From SZUA-378 sp036652815 (GTDB lineage Bacteria; Bacillota; Clostridia; Lachnospirales; Lachnospiraceae): DNA of 64,000 nt. The notes beneath the pieces were generated by a model. It ran no database searches. It saw only the letters and a list, made by a program, of their open reading frames with translations, and was not told the origin of the DNA. The position numbers and the translations under genes are program-made. Location: NCBI GenBank assembly GCA_036652815.1, contig JAVVVE010000005.1:1-64000 (forward strand), read 5' to 3'. The first letter of the stretch is position 1, and each line of letters begins with the position of its first letter. Shown in pieces: positions 26,775-35,704 of the stretch.

Positions 26775-27680
26775 ATGACGCAGGAAAATCACAAATCAGG
26801 ATTCGTCACATTAATCGGAAGACCCAATGTAGGTAAATCCACATTAATGAATAGTATCATAGGACAAAAAATAGCCATTACATCCAATAAACCACAGACA
26901 ACACGCAATAGGATCCAAACGGTATATACCTGTGAAGAAGGTCAAATTGTCTTTGTAGACACGCCCGGGATTCATAAGGCTAAGAATAAACTCGGAAAGT
27001 ATATGGTAAATGTGGCAGAACGAACTTTAAATGAAGTGGATGTGATTCTTTGGCTGGTAGAACCGTCTACTTTTATCGGAGCAGGAGAACAGTATATTAT
27101 TGAACAGTTAAAGAAGGTTAAAACACCGGTTATTCTTGTTATTAATAAGATAGATATGGTAAAAAAGGAAGAGATTTTGCGCTTTATTGATTGCTATAGA
27201 CAAGAATATGATTTTATGGAAATCGTGCCTGTATCGGCATTAAAAAATGATAATACAGAAGAACTGCTTCAATGTATCATGAAGTATCTTCCTTACGGAC
27301 CGGCTTTTTACGACGAAGATACTGTGACAGATCAGCCGGAGCGTCAAATCGTGGCAGAACTTATCAGAGAAAAGGCATTACGTTTGCTGGAAGAGGAGAT
27401 ACCACACGGCATTGCAGTTAGTATAGAAAGTATGAAGAAACGTAAAAAAATAATGGATATAGAAGCTACCATCATCTGTGAGCGTGAAACACATAAGGGC
27501 ATCGTAATCGGAAAAGGTGGTGCCATGCTTAAGAAAATCGGAAGCCAGGCAAGACCTGAAATTGAAGATATGCTGGAAACACAGGTTAATCTGCAGCTTT
27601 GGGTCAAGGTAAAAAAAGATTGGCGTGACAGTGATTTTATGTTAAAGAATTTTGGATATAATCAAAAAGATTCTGAATAG
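26775..27680 (+). CDS. era: GTPase Era
   Basis: This 301-residue GTPase has G1 GRPNVGKST (about 14), G3 DTPG (about 62), G4 NKID (about 122) and G5 SAL (about 152). A C-terminal KH domain (about 205-290) with VIGKGGAMLKKIG binds the 3' end of 16S rRNA. It acts in 30S maturation. Length and order (era followed by yqzL and recO) are typical of Firmicutes. The start has GGAGAGAGG. Confidence 0.97.
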   Translation: MTQENHKSGFVTLIGRPNVGKSTLMNSIIGQKIAITSNKPQTTRNRIQTVYTCEEGQIVFVDTPGIHKAKNKLGKYMVNVAERTLNEVDVILWLVEPSTFIGAGEQYIIEQLKKVKTPVILVINKIDMVKKEEILRFIDCYRQEYDFMEIVPVSALKNDNTEELLQCIMKYLPYGPAFYDEDTVTDQPERQIVAELIREKALRLLEEEIPHGIAVSIESMKKRKKIMDIEATIICERETHKGIVIGKGGAMLKKIGSQARPEIEDMLETQVNLQLWVKVKKDWRDSDFMLKNFGYNQKDSE

Positions 27681-27731
27681 ATTCGTGAAAAAAGCAAACC
27701 CTAATAGAATCAATCCATTAGAGGTGAGCAG

Positions 27732-27926
27732 ATGATGAAAACAATAAATTACTGGGATAGTTTTATGCAGTCGGGTAATATAGCAGATTATCTTAGCTTT
27801 AAACAAACCAAGGATGACTGCTGCAATCAACAAAATGAAAAGGCAATCACAGGAGACAGCGAATATGCAGGACTTCCTAATGATAACGGGAATTGTAATG
27901 AAAGTAGTACCCATCGGGGAATATGA
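27732..27926 (+). CDS. yqzL: YqzL family small protein
   Basis: This 64-residue frame has the YqzL family core WDSFMQSGNIADYLSFK at residues 8-24 and lies exactly where yqzL occurs, between era and recO. GAGGTGAG is just upstream of the ATG at 27732 (27735 is also possible). Known members are about 45-50 residues, so the last 30 residues, low in sequence character and overlapping recO by 62 bases, may be extra. Function is unknown. Confidence 0.7.
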   Translation: MMKTINYWDSFMQSGNIADYLSFKQTKDDCCNQQNEKAITGDSEYAGLPNDNGNCNESSTHRGI

Positions 27927-28512
27927 TAGACGTATTGTTATATTAACCAAAGAACGAGGAAAGATATCTGCTTTTGCAAAAGGAGCAAGGAAACCGAACA
28001 GTGCGTTGGTAGCAGCGACCAATCCCTTTTCTTATGGGGAATTCAAACTTTTTGTTGGAAAGAGTTCGTATAATATTATAGAAGCCGATATTAAAAATTA
28101 TTTTGCGGGTTTAAGGGAAGATTATGAAGCGGCATACTATGGCATGTATTTTTGTGAACTGGCAGATTACTATGCAAGAGAGAATAATGATGAATACGAG
28201 TTACTTAAATTAGTTTACCAATCTCTAAAAGCATTGCTTTCAAAGAAAATCCCTTACTCTTTGATTCAATACATATTTGAGATGAAGGCTATGGTAGTAA
28301 ATGGTGAATTTCCTGGAGTACCTACAGATAGAGCATGGCTGCAATCTACTCTATATACCGTGGAATATATAACAAATGCAGATATTATGAGATTATATAA
28401 TTTTACAGTAACAGGGGAAGTACTTAGAGAATTAGAAATCATTGCCAATGCTTACAGACATCGCTACATTGATAAGACATTTAAGAGCTTAGAGATTATT
28501 GCAAATCTATAG
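27865..28512 (+). CDS. recO: DNA repair protein RecO
   Basis: This 215-residue recombination mediator loads RecA on single-stranded DNA with RecF/RecR. It begins with the OB-fold (TGIVMKVVPIGEYDRRI, then KGARKPNSALVAATNPFSYGEF), followed by a helical domain. The ATG at 27865 has AGGAGA about 9 bases upstream; an earlier in-frame start at 27814 adds unrelated residues. It is a little shorter than usual (about 240-250) and lacks a zinc-binding cysteine set. Its start overlaps yqzL, so translation is likely coupled. Confidence 0.9.
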   Translation: MQDFLMITGIVMKVVPIGEYDRRIVILTKERGKISAFAKGARKPNSALVAATNPFSYGEFKLFVGKSSYNIIEADIKNYFAGLREDYEAAYYGMYFCELADYYARENNDEYELLKLVYQSLKALLSKKIPYSLIQYIFEMKAMVVNGEFPGVPTDRAWLQSTLYTVEYITNADIMRLYNFTVTGEVLRELEIIANAYRHRYIDKTFKSLEIIANL

Positions 28513-28541
28513 TTGAAAATATATCATAAGTTAGATATAAT
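28513..28541 (+). promoter_or_regulatory. Promoter of lipoprotein gene
   Basis: TTGAAA, 17-base spacer, TATAAT, starting at the base after the recO stop. It predicts a start of transcription near 28548, about 44 bases before the lipoprotein ATG. Confidence 0.8.
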
Positions 28542-28591
28542 AGGACGAATATGTATCTGTGCAGATAGTCTGTACAAAGATAGGAGAAGCT

Positions 28592-29215
28592 ATGAGAGGA
28601 TACAAAATGATAGCAGAGGTAACGGCCATATTGGGGATGACTGTGCTATTAGGAGGGTGTGGCAAATCAGATACGGTAGATGCCACAACGATAACAGTTC
28701 ATAAAAATGGATCCGTAGATAGTGTGATTTTAGAAGAATTTGAAAAAGATTACTATGATGAAGAAGAACTCAACACTATGGTTACAGAAACGATTGCCAC
28801 ATATAACCGTGAAAATGGGGATAAAAAGATTAAGCTTCAAGATGTGAGCGTAAACAATGGGATTGCAAGCTCTATTATGACCTATCAGGATGCGATAGAC
28901 TACGCTTCCTTTAATGAGGAAATATTCTTTAGTGGAACGGTAGCAGAAGCTTATGACGAGGGATTTGATTTTGATGTGCAATTGACCAAAGCAACGACAA
29001 AGTCTCCATCAGAAGATACGGGGACGCCTGAAACGATTACTAAGAATGATATTTTGACAATGGGCAGTATGCATATTGTGATAGCAGAAGCACCGGTGCA
29101 TATTCGAACTTATAAGAATATTACCTATATCAGTGAGAATGTAAGCATGGTAAATGAGAAAGAAGTCATTATAACATCCAATGGAGAACAACCGGCTTAT
29201 ATATTATTTCAATAG
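28592..29215 (+). CDS. Predicted lipoprotein, unknown function
   Basis: This 207-residue protein has a signal peptide with lipobox LLGGC (Cys about 23), so it should be anchored outside the membrane. The mature part starts with a short beta-like segment (TITVHKNGSVDS), then an acidic region and a C-terminal part rich in beta character (ITYISENVSMVNEKEVIITS). I see no known domain. Start: the ATG at 28592 has TAGGAG 5 bases upstream; an in-frame start at 28559 has none. It lies between recO and glyQS with its own promoter. Confidence 0.75.
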   Translation: MRGYKMIAEVTAILGMTVLLGGCGKSDTVDATTITVHKNGSVDSVILEEFEKDYYDEEELNTMVTETIATYNRENGDKKIKLQDVSVNNGIASSIMTYQDAIDYASFNEEIFFSGTVAEAYDEGFDFDVQLTKATTKSPSEDTGTPETITKNDILTMGSMHIVIAEAPVHIRTYKNITYISENVSMVNEKEVIITSNGEQPAYILFQ

Positions 29216-29269
29216 CAACTATTATAAAGATACGCATGTATCACATGCAGATAGGAGTATTACGATACT

Positions 29270-30658
29270 ATGAAAAAGACAATGGATCAAATAGTAGCAC
29301 TGGCTAAATCAAGAGGGTTTGTATATCCGGGTTCCGATATCTACGGAGGGCTGGCAAATACCTGGGATTATGGCAATCTAGGCGTAGAATTAAAGAATAA
29401 CGTAAAGAAGGCATGGTGGCAGAAGTTTGTTACTGAGACAAAATACAATGTAGGTGTTGATTGTGCGATTTTGATGAATCCTCAGACTTGGGTAGCATCC
29501 GGACATCTAGGCGGATTCTCAGATCCATTAATGGATTGCAAAGAGTGCCATGAGAGATTCCGTGCGGATAAGATTATCGAGGATTTTTGCGATGCCAATG
29601 AGATTGTATTAGAAGGCAGTGTGGATTCTTGGTCCAAAGAACAGATGATGGATTTTATAAAAGAACATAATATCCCATGTCCGACTTGCGGAAAACATAA
29701 TTTTACAGAGATTCGTGAATTTAATCTTATGTTTAAAACCTTTCAGGGAGTGACGGAGGATGCAAAAAATACGGTATATTTAAGACCCGAAACAGCACAG
29801 GGCATCTTTGTTAATTTTAAAAATGTGCAGAGAACTTCAAGAAAAAAGATACCATTTGGGATTGGACAAATTGGTAAATCATTCCGTAATGAGATTACAC
29901 CGGGGAACTTTACTTTCCGTACAAGAGAGTTTGAACAGATGGAATTAGAATTTTTCTGTGAGCCGGATACTGATTTGGAATGGTTCGCTTATTGGAAAAA
30001 ATATTGTATCGATTGGTTACATATCCTAGGCATCAAGGAAGAAGAGATGAGAGTCAGAGATCATGATGCGGCTGAATTATCTTTTTATTCTAAAGCGACC
30101 TCAGATATTGAGTTTTTATTTCCTTTTGGATGGGGAGAACTATGGGGAATCGCAGACCGAACAGATTATGATTTAACGCAGCATCAAAATGTATCAGGAC
30201 AGGATATGACTTATTTTGATGATGAGAAAAAAGAAAAATATATTCCGTATGTAGTAGAACCGTCGTTGGGAGCAGATCGTATGGTATTGGCATTCCTATG
30301 TGCAGCTTATGATGAAGAAGAGATAGGCGAAGGAGATATCCGTACCGTATTACGTTTCCATCCGGCACTGGCACCTGTGAAGATAGGTATTTTACCATTA
30401 TCCAAAAAATTAGGAGAAGGTGCAGAGAAGATCTATGAACAGTTGTCCAAAACATATAATTGCGAATATGATGACAGAGGCAATATAGGTAAACGTTACA
30501 GAAGGCAGGATGAGATAGGGACTCCGTTCTGTGTAACCTATGACTTTGAATCCGAAAATGATCAGGCAGTTACGATTCGGTTTCGTGACTCTATGCAGCA
30601 GGAGCGTGTCAATATTGCAGAGCTAGATGCATATTTTTCGGATAAATTCACATTCTAA
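29270..30658 (+). CDS. glyQS: Glycyl-tRNA synthetase (alpha2 type)
   Basis: This 462-residue class II enzyme charges tRNA-Gly. Features are PGSDIYGGLANTWDYG near the N-terminus, an insert with CKEC and CPTC (zinc-type pairs), motif 2 region FRNEITPGNFTFRTREFEQME and motif 3 SLGADRMVLAFL. A C-terminal anticodon-binding domain (about 365-460) follows. Length fits the single-chain form (about 460), not the alpha/beta form. No T-box leader is visible in the 54-base gap upstream. Thioredoxin follows by 18 bases. Confidence 0.96.
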   Translation: MKKTMDQIVALAKSRGFVYPGSDIYGGLANTWDYGNLGVELKNNVKKAWWQKFVTETKYNVGVDCAILMNPQTWVASGHLGGFSDPLMDCKECHERFRADKIIEDFCDANEIVLEGSVDSWSKEQMMDFIKEHNIPCPTCGKHNFTEIREFNLMFKTFQGVTEDAKNTVYLRPETAQGIFVNFKNVQRTSRKKIPFGIGQIGKSFRNEITPGNFTFRTREFEQMELEFFCEPDTDLEWFAYWKKYCIDWLHILGIKEEEMRVRDHDAAELSFYSKATSDIEFLFPFGWGELWGIADRTDYDLTQHQNVSGQDMTYFDDEKKEKYIPYVVEPSLGADRMVLAFLCAAYDEEEIGEGDIRTVLRFHPALAPVKIGILPLSKKLGEGAEKIYEQLSKTYNCEYDDRGNIGKRYRRQDEIGTPFCVTYDFESENDQAVTIRFRDSMQQERVNIAELDAYFSDKFTF

Positions 30659-30676
30659 GAGAAGAAGGAGAAAACT

Positions 30677-30985
30677 ATGGCAGAATTAATTATAACAAAA
30701 CAAAATTTTCAAAAAGAGGTAATGGAATCAGATAAACCGGTATTGATTGACTTCTGGGCTTCCTGGTGTGGACCATGTAAGATGTTAGCACCTACGATTG
30801 AGGCTATTGCCAATGAAGTTACAACGGCTAAGATAGGAAAGGTCAACGTGGATGAACAACCGGAGCTGGCAGAGCAATTTAAGATTATGAGTATTCCGAC
30901 TTTAGTTGTCATCAAAGAGGGTAAGGTCGTAAAACAAGTAAGTGGAGTGCAACAAAAAGCAGCCATTTTAGCGATGCTGTCTTAA
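30677..30985 (+). CDS. trxA: Thioredoxin
   Basis: This 102-residue protein has the active site WASWCGPCK (Cys pair at about 31 and 34) and the cis-proline segment MSIPTL. It reduces protein disulfides using thioredoxin reductase, which is not in this window. Length is typical. It follows glycyl-tRNA synthetase with AGAAGGAG upstream and ends at a terminator. Confidence 0.93.
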   Translation: MAELIITKQNFQKEVMESDKPVLIDFWASWCGPCKMLAPTIEAIANEVTTAKIGKVNVDEQPELAEQFKIMSIPTLVVIKEGKVVKQVSGVQQKAAILAMLS

Positions 30986-30995
30986 TCAATTAGAA

Positions 30996-31033
30996 AAAAG
31001 AACAACATAGGCATCTAATGTTGTTCTTTTTTT
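30996..31033 (+). terminator. Terminator after thioredoxin gene
   Basis: A 13-bp stem (AAAAGAACAACAT with ATGTTGTTCTTTT) with a 9-base loop is followed by a run of T. Confidence 0.93.
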
Positions 31034-31108
31034 GATGGTATGCTCCTGGAGATCAATAGGCAACCATCCATTTAATAAAAAATTAATGAGATTATCATAT
31101 TAAATACA

Positions 31109-31138
31109 TTGATTTCATGCAAAGATTCACTCTATAAT
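31109..31138 (+). promoter_or_regulatory. Promoter of flavodoxin-like gene
   Basis: TTGATT, 18-base spacer, TATAAT, about 48 bases before the flavodoxin-like start. Confidence 0.7.
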
Positions 31139-31185
31139 CAAATAGGAATAAAGTTTGAATATAGCAAGAATAGGAGTGTGTGTGA

Positions 31186-31692
31186 ATGAAAACAAATGTA
31201 GTATATATGAGTAAAACCGGCAATACAGAGAAACTGGCGAAGGAGATTTTCAATACGATTCCCGGCAAAGATAAAGACATCAGAGAATTTGAAGTAAATC
31301 ATCAATCTTCTGAGGGAGATATCTACTTTGTGGGATTTTGGGTGAACAGAGGAACCTGCAGTATGGACCTTTTGGAATACCTGTCAGGACTGCATCAAAA
31401 GAAAATAGCAATATTTGGAACTTGCGGAATGGGTTCAGATGAGGCATACTATAAAAGAATAGAAGATAACATTCAGGTATGGCTACCGGAGGATTGTGAA
31501 TATGCAGGAGCTTTTTTGTGCCAAGGGAAGATGCCCATGAGTGTTAGGGATAAGTATACAGAGATGCTGGGCAGTGGCAAGGACGAACGACAGATACAAC
31601 AGATGATACAAAACTTTGACCAAGGCATGACGCATCCGGATAAGCAGGACTTAAGCCGCATGAGAGAATTTGTGCAGCAAGTGCTTGCGTAG
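31186..31692 (+). CDS. Flavodoxin-like protein
   Basis: This 168-residue protein has an FMN phosphate-binding loop SKTGNTEKLA (about 9-18), a central FVGFWVNRGTCS segment and FGTCGMGSDEAYY, matching short flavodoxins that bind FMN and carry electrons. The C-terminal third (about 125-168) is helical and charged. The flavodoxin family includes BilS, an auxiliary of bilirubin reductase, but no bilR gene is in the window, so I do not assign that role. It is followed after 10 bases by a kinase-like gene in the same operon, under the promoter at 31109-31138. Confidence 0.8.
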   Translation: MKTNVVYMSKTGNTEKLAKEIFNTIPGKDKDIREFEVNHQSSEGDIYFVGFWVNRGTCSMDLLEYLSGLHQKKIAIFGTCGMGSDEAYYKRIEDNIQVWLPEDCEYAGAFLCQGKMPMSVRDKYTEMLGSGKDERQIQQMIQNFDQGMTHPDKQDLSRMREFVQQVLA

Positions 31693-31702
31693 GAGAAAAA
31701 TA

Positions 31703-32920
31703 ATGTTTGGCAGGCAGGCAACGATAGAAGAACTGAAAGAACAAATCGCAGTATTAGAGAGTAATAATAAAAAATTGTCCTATAAGAATCAACAATTAGA
31801 GAGTACAGTGGTATCGTTAGGGAAGAACAGACAGAAACAATCCGACGAATTAGCAGAACGTTCTCATAGCATCAGGACACCTTTAAATACAATCGTTGGA
31901 TTTACAACGATTGCCACTGAGACGAAAGGCAATCCTGATAAAACACAGGAATGTTTGGAACAGATTAAAGATGCAACCAAACATTTGCTGACGTTGTTTA
32001 ATGAATTTTTAGAAGAGCCAATGCAAGAGCAGGAATCCTTTAGTTTGCCTAGGCTATTGCTTGAAATTGAACATATTTTCATGTTAAGAGCCCAGGAAAG
32101 GCAGATATCGTTTGCCTTGATCCAGACGGAATTGGGCTCTGACCAGTTAGTAGGCAATCGGACACAATTAACACAGGTGCTAATGGGCCTTTTAAATAAT
32201 ATTTTTGATATGTCAGAAGAAAAAGACAGAATAGAATTTATTGTAAGTACTTTGGAGGCTAGAGAAAACAGGACATTACTTTGTTTTCAAGCCAAGAATT
32301 ATAATAGAAGTATGAAAGAAACATATATAGAAAAGACATTTTTGCCATTTGAGGAAGAGGCAGAATTATCCGTCATTAACAGTTTAGTGAGCCTGTTACA
32401 TGGTGTGGTAAAGATAGACAGTACAATAGGGGAAGAAACGCTGATTCGTATGGAGATTCCCTTTATGCTGAAATCGAATCAAGACATTCGTAAAATAGAG
32501 AGTGCTAATTTTGAAAAAAACAAAAATCATAAATATGTTTTTTCGGGACAACGTATTTTGCTGGCAGATGATTTTCAAGTAAATAGAGATATTATTGCTG
32601 AATATCTTCAAGACGCAGGACTTTTGGTAGATATCGTTGAAAATGGACGTGAAGCACTGGAACGATTTGAACAATCCCAAGAAAAAGAATACAGCATGAT
32701 TCTAATGGATATTAGGATGCCGGTTATGGATGGCAGAATGGCGACCAAAGCCATCCGAGCATTACCCAGAGCAGATGCTGCAACGATTCCCATTATTGCA
32801 ATCTCAGCAGATGCTTATACAGAGGACATCAAATATTCACAAAGTATAGGAATGAACGAATACCTTGTCAAACCAATCTTCAAGGATATTCTTTATAGCA
32901 CAATAACTCAATATATTTGA
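31703..32920 (+). CDS. Degenerate hybrid histidine kinase with receiver
   Basis: This 405-residue soluble protein has an N-terminal coiled coil (about 5-45), a HisKA-type H-box SHSIRTPLN (His about 55), a shrunken ATPase region (about 140-270) and a C-terminal receiver (about 283-405) with acidic ADD, phosphoacceptor in ILMDIRMP (about 335) and Lys in VKPIF. The ATPase part lacks the DxGxG and G-rich lid motifs, so it probably cannot bind ATP normally. It may take phosphate from a partner or act as a scaffold. There is no sensor or membrane domain. Start ATG 31703 has TAGGAG upstream. Confidence 0.8.
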   Translation: MFGRQATIEELKEQIAVLESNNKKLSYKNQQLESTVVSLGKNRQKQSDELAERSHSIRTPLNTIVGFTTIATETKGNPDKTQECLEQIKDATKHLLTLFNEFLEEPMQEQESFSLPRLLLEIEHIFMLRAQERQISFALIQTELGSDQLVGNRTQLTQVLMGLLNNIFDMSEEKDRIEFIVSTLEARENRTLLCFQAKNYNRSMKETYIEKTFLPFEEEAELSVINSLVSLLHGVVKIDSTIGEETLIRMEIPFMLKSNQDIRKIESANFEKNKNHKYVFSGQRILLADDFQVNRDIIAEYLQDAGLLVDIVENGREALERFEQSQEKEYSMILMDIRMPVMDGRMATKAIRALPRADAATIPIIAISADAYTEDIKYSQSIGMNEYLVKPIFKDILYSTITQYI

Positions 32921-32925
32921 CAGGG

Positions 32926-32960
32926 ACTGCATTTCAATTTATAATAGGAATGCAGTTTTT
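32926..32960 (+). terminator. Terminator after degenerate kinase gene
   Basis: A 10-bp stem (32926-32935 with 32947-32956, one G-U pair) with an 11-base loop and a TTTTT run. It lies just before alaS. Confidence 0.8.
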
Positions 32961-33003
32961 AAGTTAATATTAAGTGAGTTGTAAGAAAGGTATGTTTAAA
33001 AAT

Positions 33004-35640
33004 ATGAGAGAATATGGTGTAAATGAATTACGTAAAATGTTTTTGGATTTTTTTGAAAGTAAGGGACATCTCGCGATGAAGAGTTTCTCACTTGTACCAC
33101 ATAATGATAACAGTCTGCTGTTAATTAACTCGGGAATGGCTCCGTTGAAGCCATATTTTACGGGTCAGGAAGTACCACCGAGAAAACGTGTAACAACATG
33201 CCAAAAGTGTATCCGTACAGGTGATATTGAAAATGTGGGAAAGACAGCCCGCCATGGTACCTTCTTTGAGATGCTGGGTAATTTCTCCTTTGGAGATTAT
33301 TTTAAACATGAGGCGATTGCCTGGACATGGGAATTTCTAACCGAAGTGGTTTCACTGGATCCGAATCGATTATATCCATCTATTTATGAAGAGGATGAAG
33401 AAGCTTTTGAGATATGGAATAAGGAGATAGGGATTGCACCGGAGAGAATCTTCCGCATGGGAAAAGCGGATAATTTTTGGGAACATGGTTCCGGTCCCTG
33501 TGGTCCATGCTCTGAGGTCTATTATGACCGCGGCGAAAAATACGGATGTGGTGAACCGGGCTGTACAGTTGGCTGCGAATGCGATCGTTATATGGAGATC
33601 TGGAATAATGTATTTACGCAATTTGATAATGATGGACATGGTAATTATACAGAATTAGAGCAGAAGAATATCGATACAGGTATGGGACTGGAACGATTGG
33701 CAACGGTAGTCCAAAATGTGGATTCTATCTTTGATGTAGATACCGTAAGGGCTCTGCGTGATAAAGTATGTGAGATAGTTGGAGTTACTTACCAGACCAA
33801 TAATCAAACGGATGTATCCATTCGTTTAATCACAGATCATGTTCGGTCAGCCACGTTTATGATATCGGACGGCATTATGCCAACCAATGAAGGACGCGGC
33901 TATGTACTGAGAAGAATCATAAGGCGTGCAGCCAGACATGCCAGATTACTGGGTGTCAAGGGCACTTTTTTAGCCAAGCTAAGTGAAACAGTGATTGCAG
34001 GATCTAAGGATGGATATCCGGAATTAGAAGAGAAGCAGGATTTTATCTTTAATGTATTAACACAGGAAGAGAATAAATTTAACCAGACGATTGATCAAGG
34101 ACTTGGCATTCTCGCAGAATTGGAAGAAGAAGTCTTATCAACCGGGCAAAAAGAATTATCAGGTGCAGATGCTTTTAAACTATACGATACCTATGGATTT
34201 CCGATTGATTTGACCAAAGAAATATTGGAAGAAAAGGGACTCAGTGTAGATGAAGCAGGCTTTAATCAGGCGATGCTGGAACAGAAAGATAAAGCAAGGA
34301 ATGCGCGAAAAACAACAAACTATATGGGTGCAGATATTACAGTATATGAATCCATTGATACCAGCATTACTTCTAAGTTCGTAGGATATGATACCTTGAC
34401 ACATGCTTCTAAGATTACGGTACTGACAACAGAGACTGAAATAGTAGATGCCTTGACAGAAGGAGAAATAGGGACAGTTATCGTACCGGAAACTCCATTT
34501 TATGCAACGATGGGAGGTCAATGTGCAGATCGTGGTATCATTACAACTGCAGAGGGTGAATTTGTTGTCGAAGATACGATTAAATTATTGGGCGGTAAGA
34601 TAGGACATGTTGGTAAAGTTACCAAAGGCATGATCCGCGTAGGAGCGACGGCTACCCTTACCGTAGAAGAAAAACAGCATGTGGCTACCTGTAAAAATCA
34701 CAGTGCAACACATCTGCTGCAAAAAGCATTGAGAACAGTGCTTGGAACGCATGTCGAACAGGCAGGTTCTTTTGTCAATGCAGACAGGCTGCGTTTTGAT
34801 TTTAGCCATTTTTCAGCTATGACAGAAGAGGAACTAAGACAGGTAGAGACCATTGTGAATGCACAGATAGCTGCCGCATTACCGGTTCATACCCAGGAAA
34901 TGACGATAGAAGAAGCAAAAAAAACCGGCGCCATGGCATTGTTTGGCGAAAAATATGGAGATTCGGTACGTGTTGTTCAGATGGGTGATTTTTCCACAGA
35001 GTTATGTGGAGGGACACATATTGCCAATACCGGTGTGATTACCGCATTTAAGATAGTATCTGAAAGTGGGGTGGCGGCAGGCGTTCGAAGAATAGAAGCA
35101 CTGACAGGAGAGGGTGTATTTACTTATTACAAAGATATGGAAAAACAACTTCATCAGGCGGCGAAAGCAGCGAAAACGACACCGACAGCATTGGCTGATA
35201 AAATCGAACATTTATTAAATGAGATTAAAATATTACAGAGTGAAAATGAGTCTTTGAAGAGTAAGGCTGCGAAAGAATCACTCGGAGATGTTATGAATCA
35301 AGTTCAGGAGATCAAAGGTGTTAAATTACTGGCTACTGCGGTAGAGGGTGTTGATATGAATGGTCTTAGGGATTTGGGAGATCAATTAAAAGGTAAATTA
35401 GGAGAAGGAGTTATCGTATTGGCTTCTGCCTATGAAGGTAAAGTAAATCTCATGGCAATGGCGACAGAAGATGCCATGAAAGCAGGAGCACATGCAGGCA
35501 ACTTGATTAAAGGTATCGCAGCACTGGTAGGCGGCGGTGGTGGCGGTCGTCCTAATATGGCACAGGCAGGCGGTAAGAATCCGGCGGGTATCCCTGCTGC
35601 TATGGAAGAGGCAGGCAAGGTCTTGGCAGCGCAGTTGTAA
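33004..35640 (+). CDS. alaS: Alanyl-tRNA synthetase
   Basis: This 878-residue class II enzyme charges tRNA-Ala. The aminoacylation domain starts REYGVNELRKMF, then MKSFSLVPHNDNSLLL and motif 2 RVTTCQKCIRTGD. The editing domain has zinc ligands in HSATHLLQKAL and CGGTH, and a C-terminal DHHA1-type domain has the glycine-rich GGGGGGRPNMAQAGGK. Length matches the family (about 870-880). I chose the ATG at 33004 because homologues start at M-x-x-YGVNELR; a GTG at 32974 and ATG at 32992 are alternatives. The ribosome site AAGAAAGG is 13 bases away. No T-box fits in the short leader. Confidence 0.95.
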   Translation: MREYGVNELRKMFLDFFESKGHLAMKSFSLVPHNDNSLLLINSGMAPLKPYFTGQEVPPRKRVTTCQKCIRTGDIENVGKTARHGTFFEMLGNFSFGDYFKHEAIAWTWEFLTEVVSLDPNRLYPSIYEEDEEAFEIWNKEIGIAPERIFRMGKADNFWEHGSGPCGPCSEVYYDRGEKYGCGEPGCTVGCECDRYMEIWNNVFTQFDNDGHGNYTELEQKNIDTGMGLERLATVVQNVDSIFDVDTVRALRDKVCEIVGVTYQTNNQTDVSIRLITDHVRSATFMISDGIMPTNEGRGYVLRRIIRRAARHARLLGVKGTFLAKLSETVIAGSKDGYPELEEKQDFIFNVLTQEENKFNQTIDQGLGILAELEEEVLSTGQKELSGADAFKLYDTYGFPIDLTKEILEEKGLSVDEAGFNQAMLEQKDKARNARKTTNYMGADITVYESIDTSITSKFVGYDTLTHASKITVLTTETEIVDALTEGEIGTVIVPETPFYATMGGQCADRGIITTAEGEFVVEDTIKLLGGKIGHVGKVTKGMIRVGATATLTVEEKQHVATCKNHSATHLLQKALRTVLGTHVEQAGSFVNADRLRFDFSHFSAMTEEELRQVETIVNAQIAAALPVHTQEMTIEEAKKTGAMALFGEKYGDSVRVVQMGDFSTELCGGTHIANTGVITAFKIVSESGVAAGVRRIEALTGEGVFTYYKDMEKQLHQAAKAAKTTPTALADKIEHLLNEIKILQSENESLKSKAAKESLGDVMNQVQEIKGVKLLATAVEGVDMNGLRDLGDQLKGKLGEGVIVLASAYEGKVNLMAMATEDAMKAGAHAGNLIKGIAALVGGGGGGRPNMAQAGGKNPAGIPAAMEEAGKVLAAQL

Positions 35641-35704
35641 GTGCTTCTGATAGGAAAAGCCAATGCTTGGACTGTATTTGCGATAAGAGAAGGGTAAGGA
35701 ACGG

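Noticed and set aside
31186..31692. Naming the flavodoxin as BilS
   Set aside because: No bilirubin reductase gene is nearby and I could not compare sequences.
29216..33003. T-box leaders before glyQS and alaS
   Set aside because: The gaps are 54 and about 80 bases, too short, and no T-box sequence was found; the hairpin before alaS is the terminator of the kinase gene.
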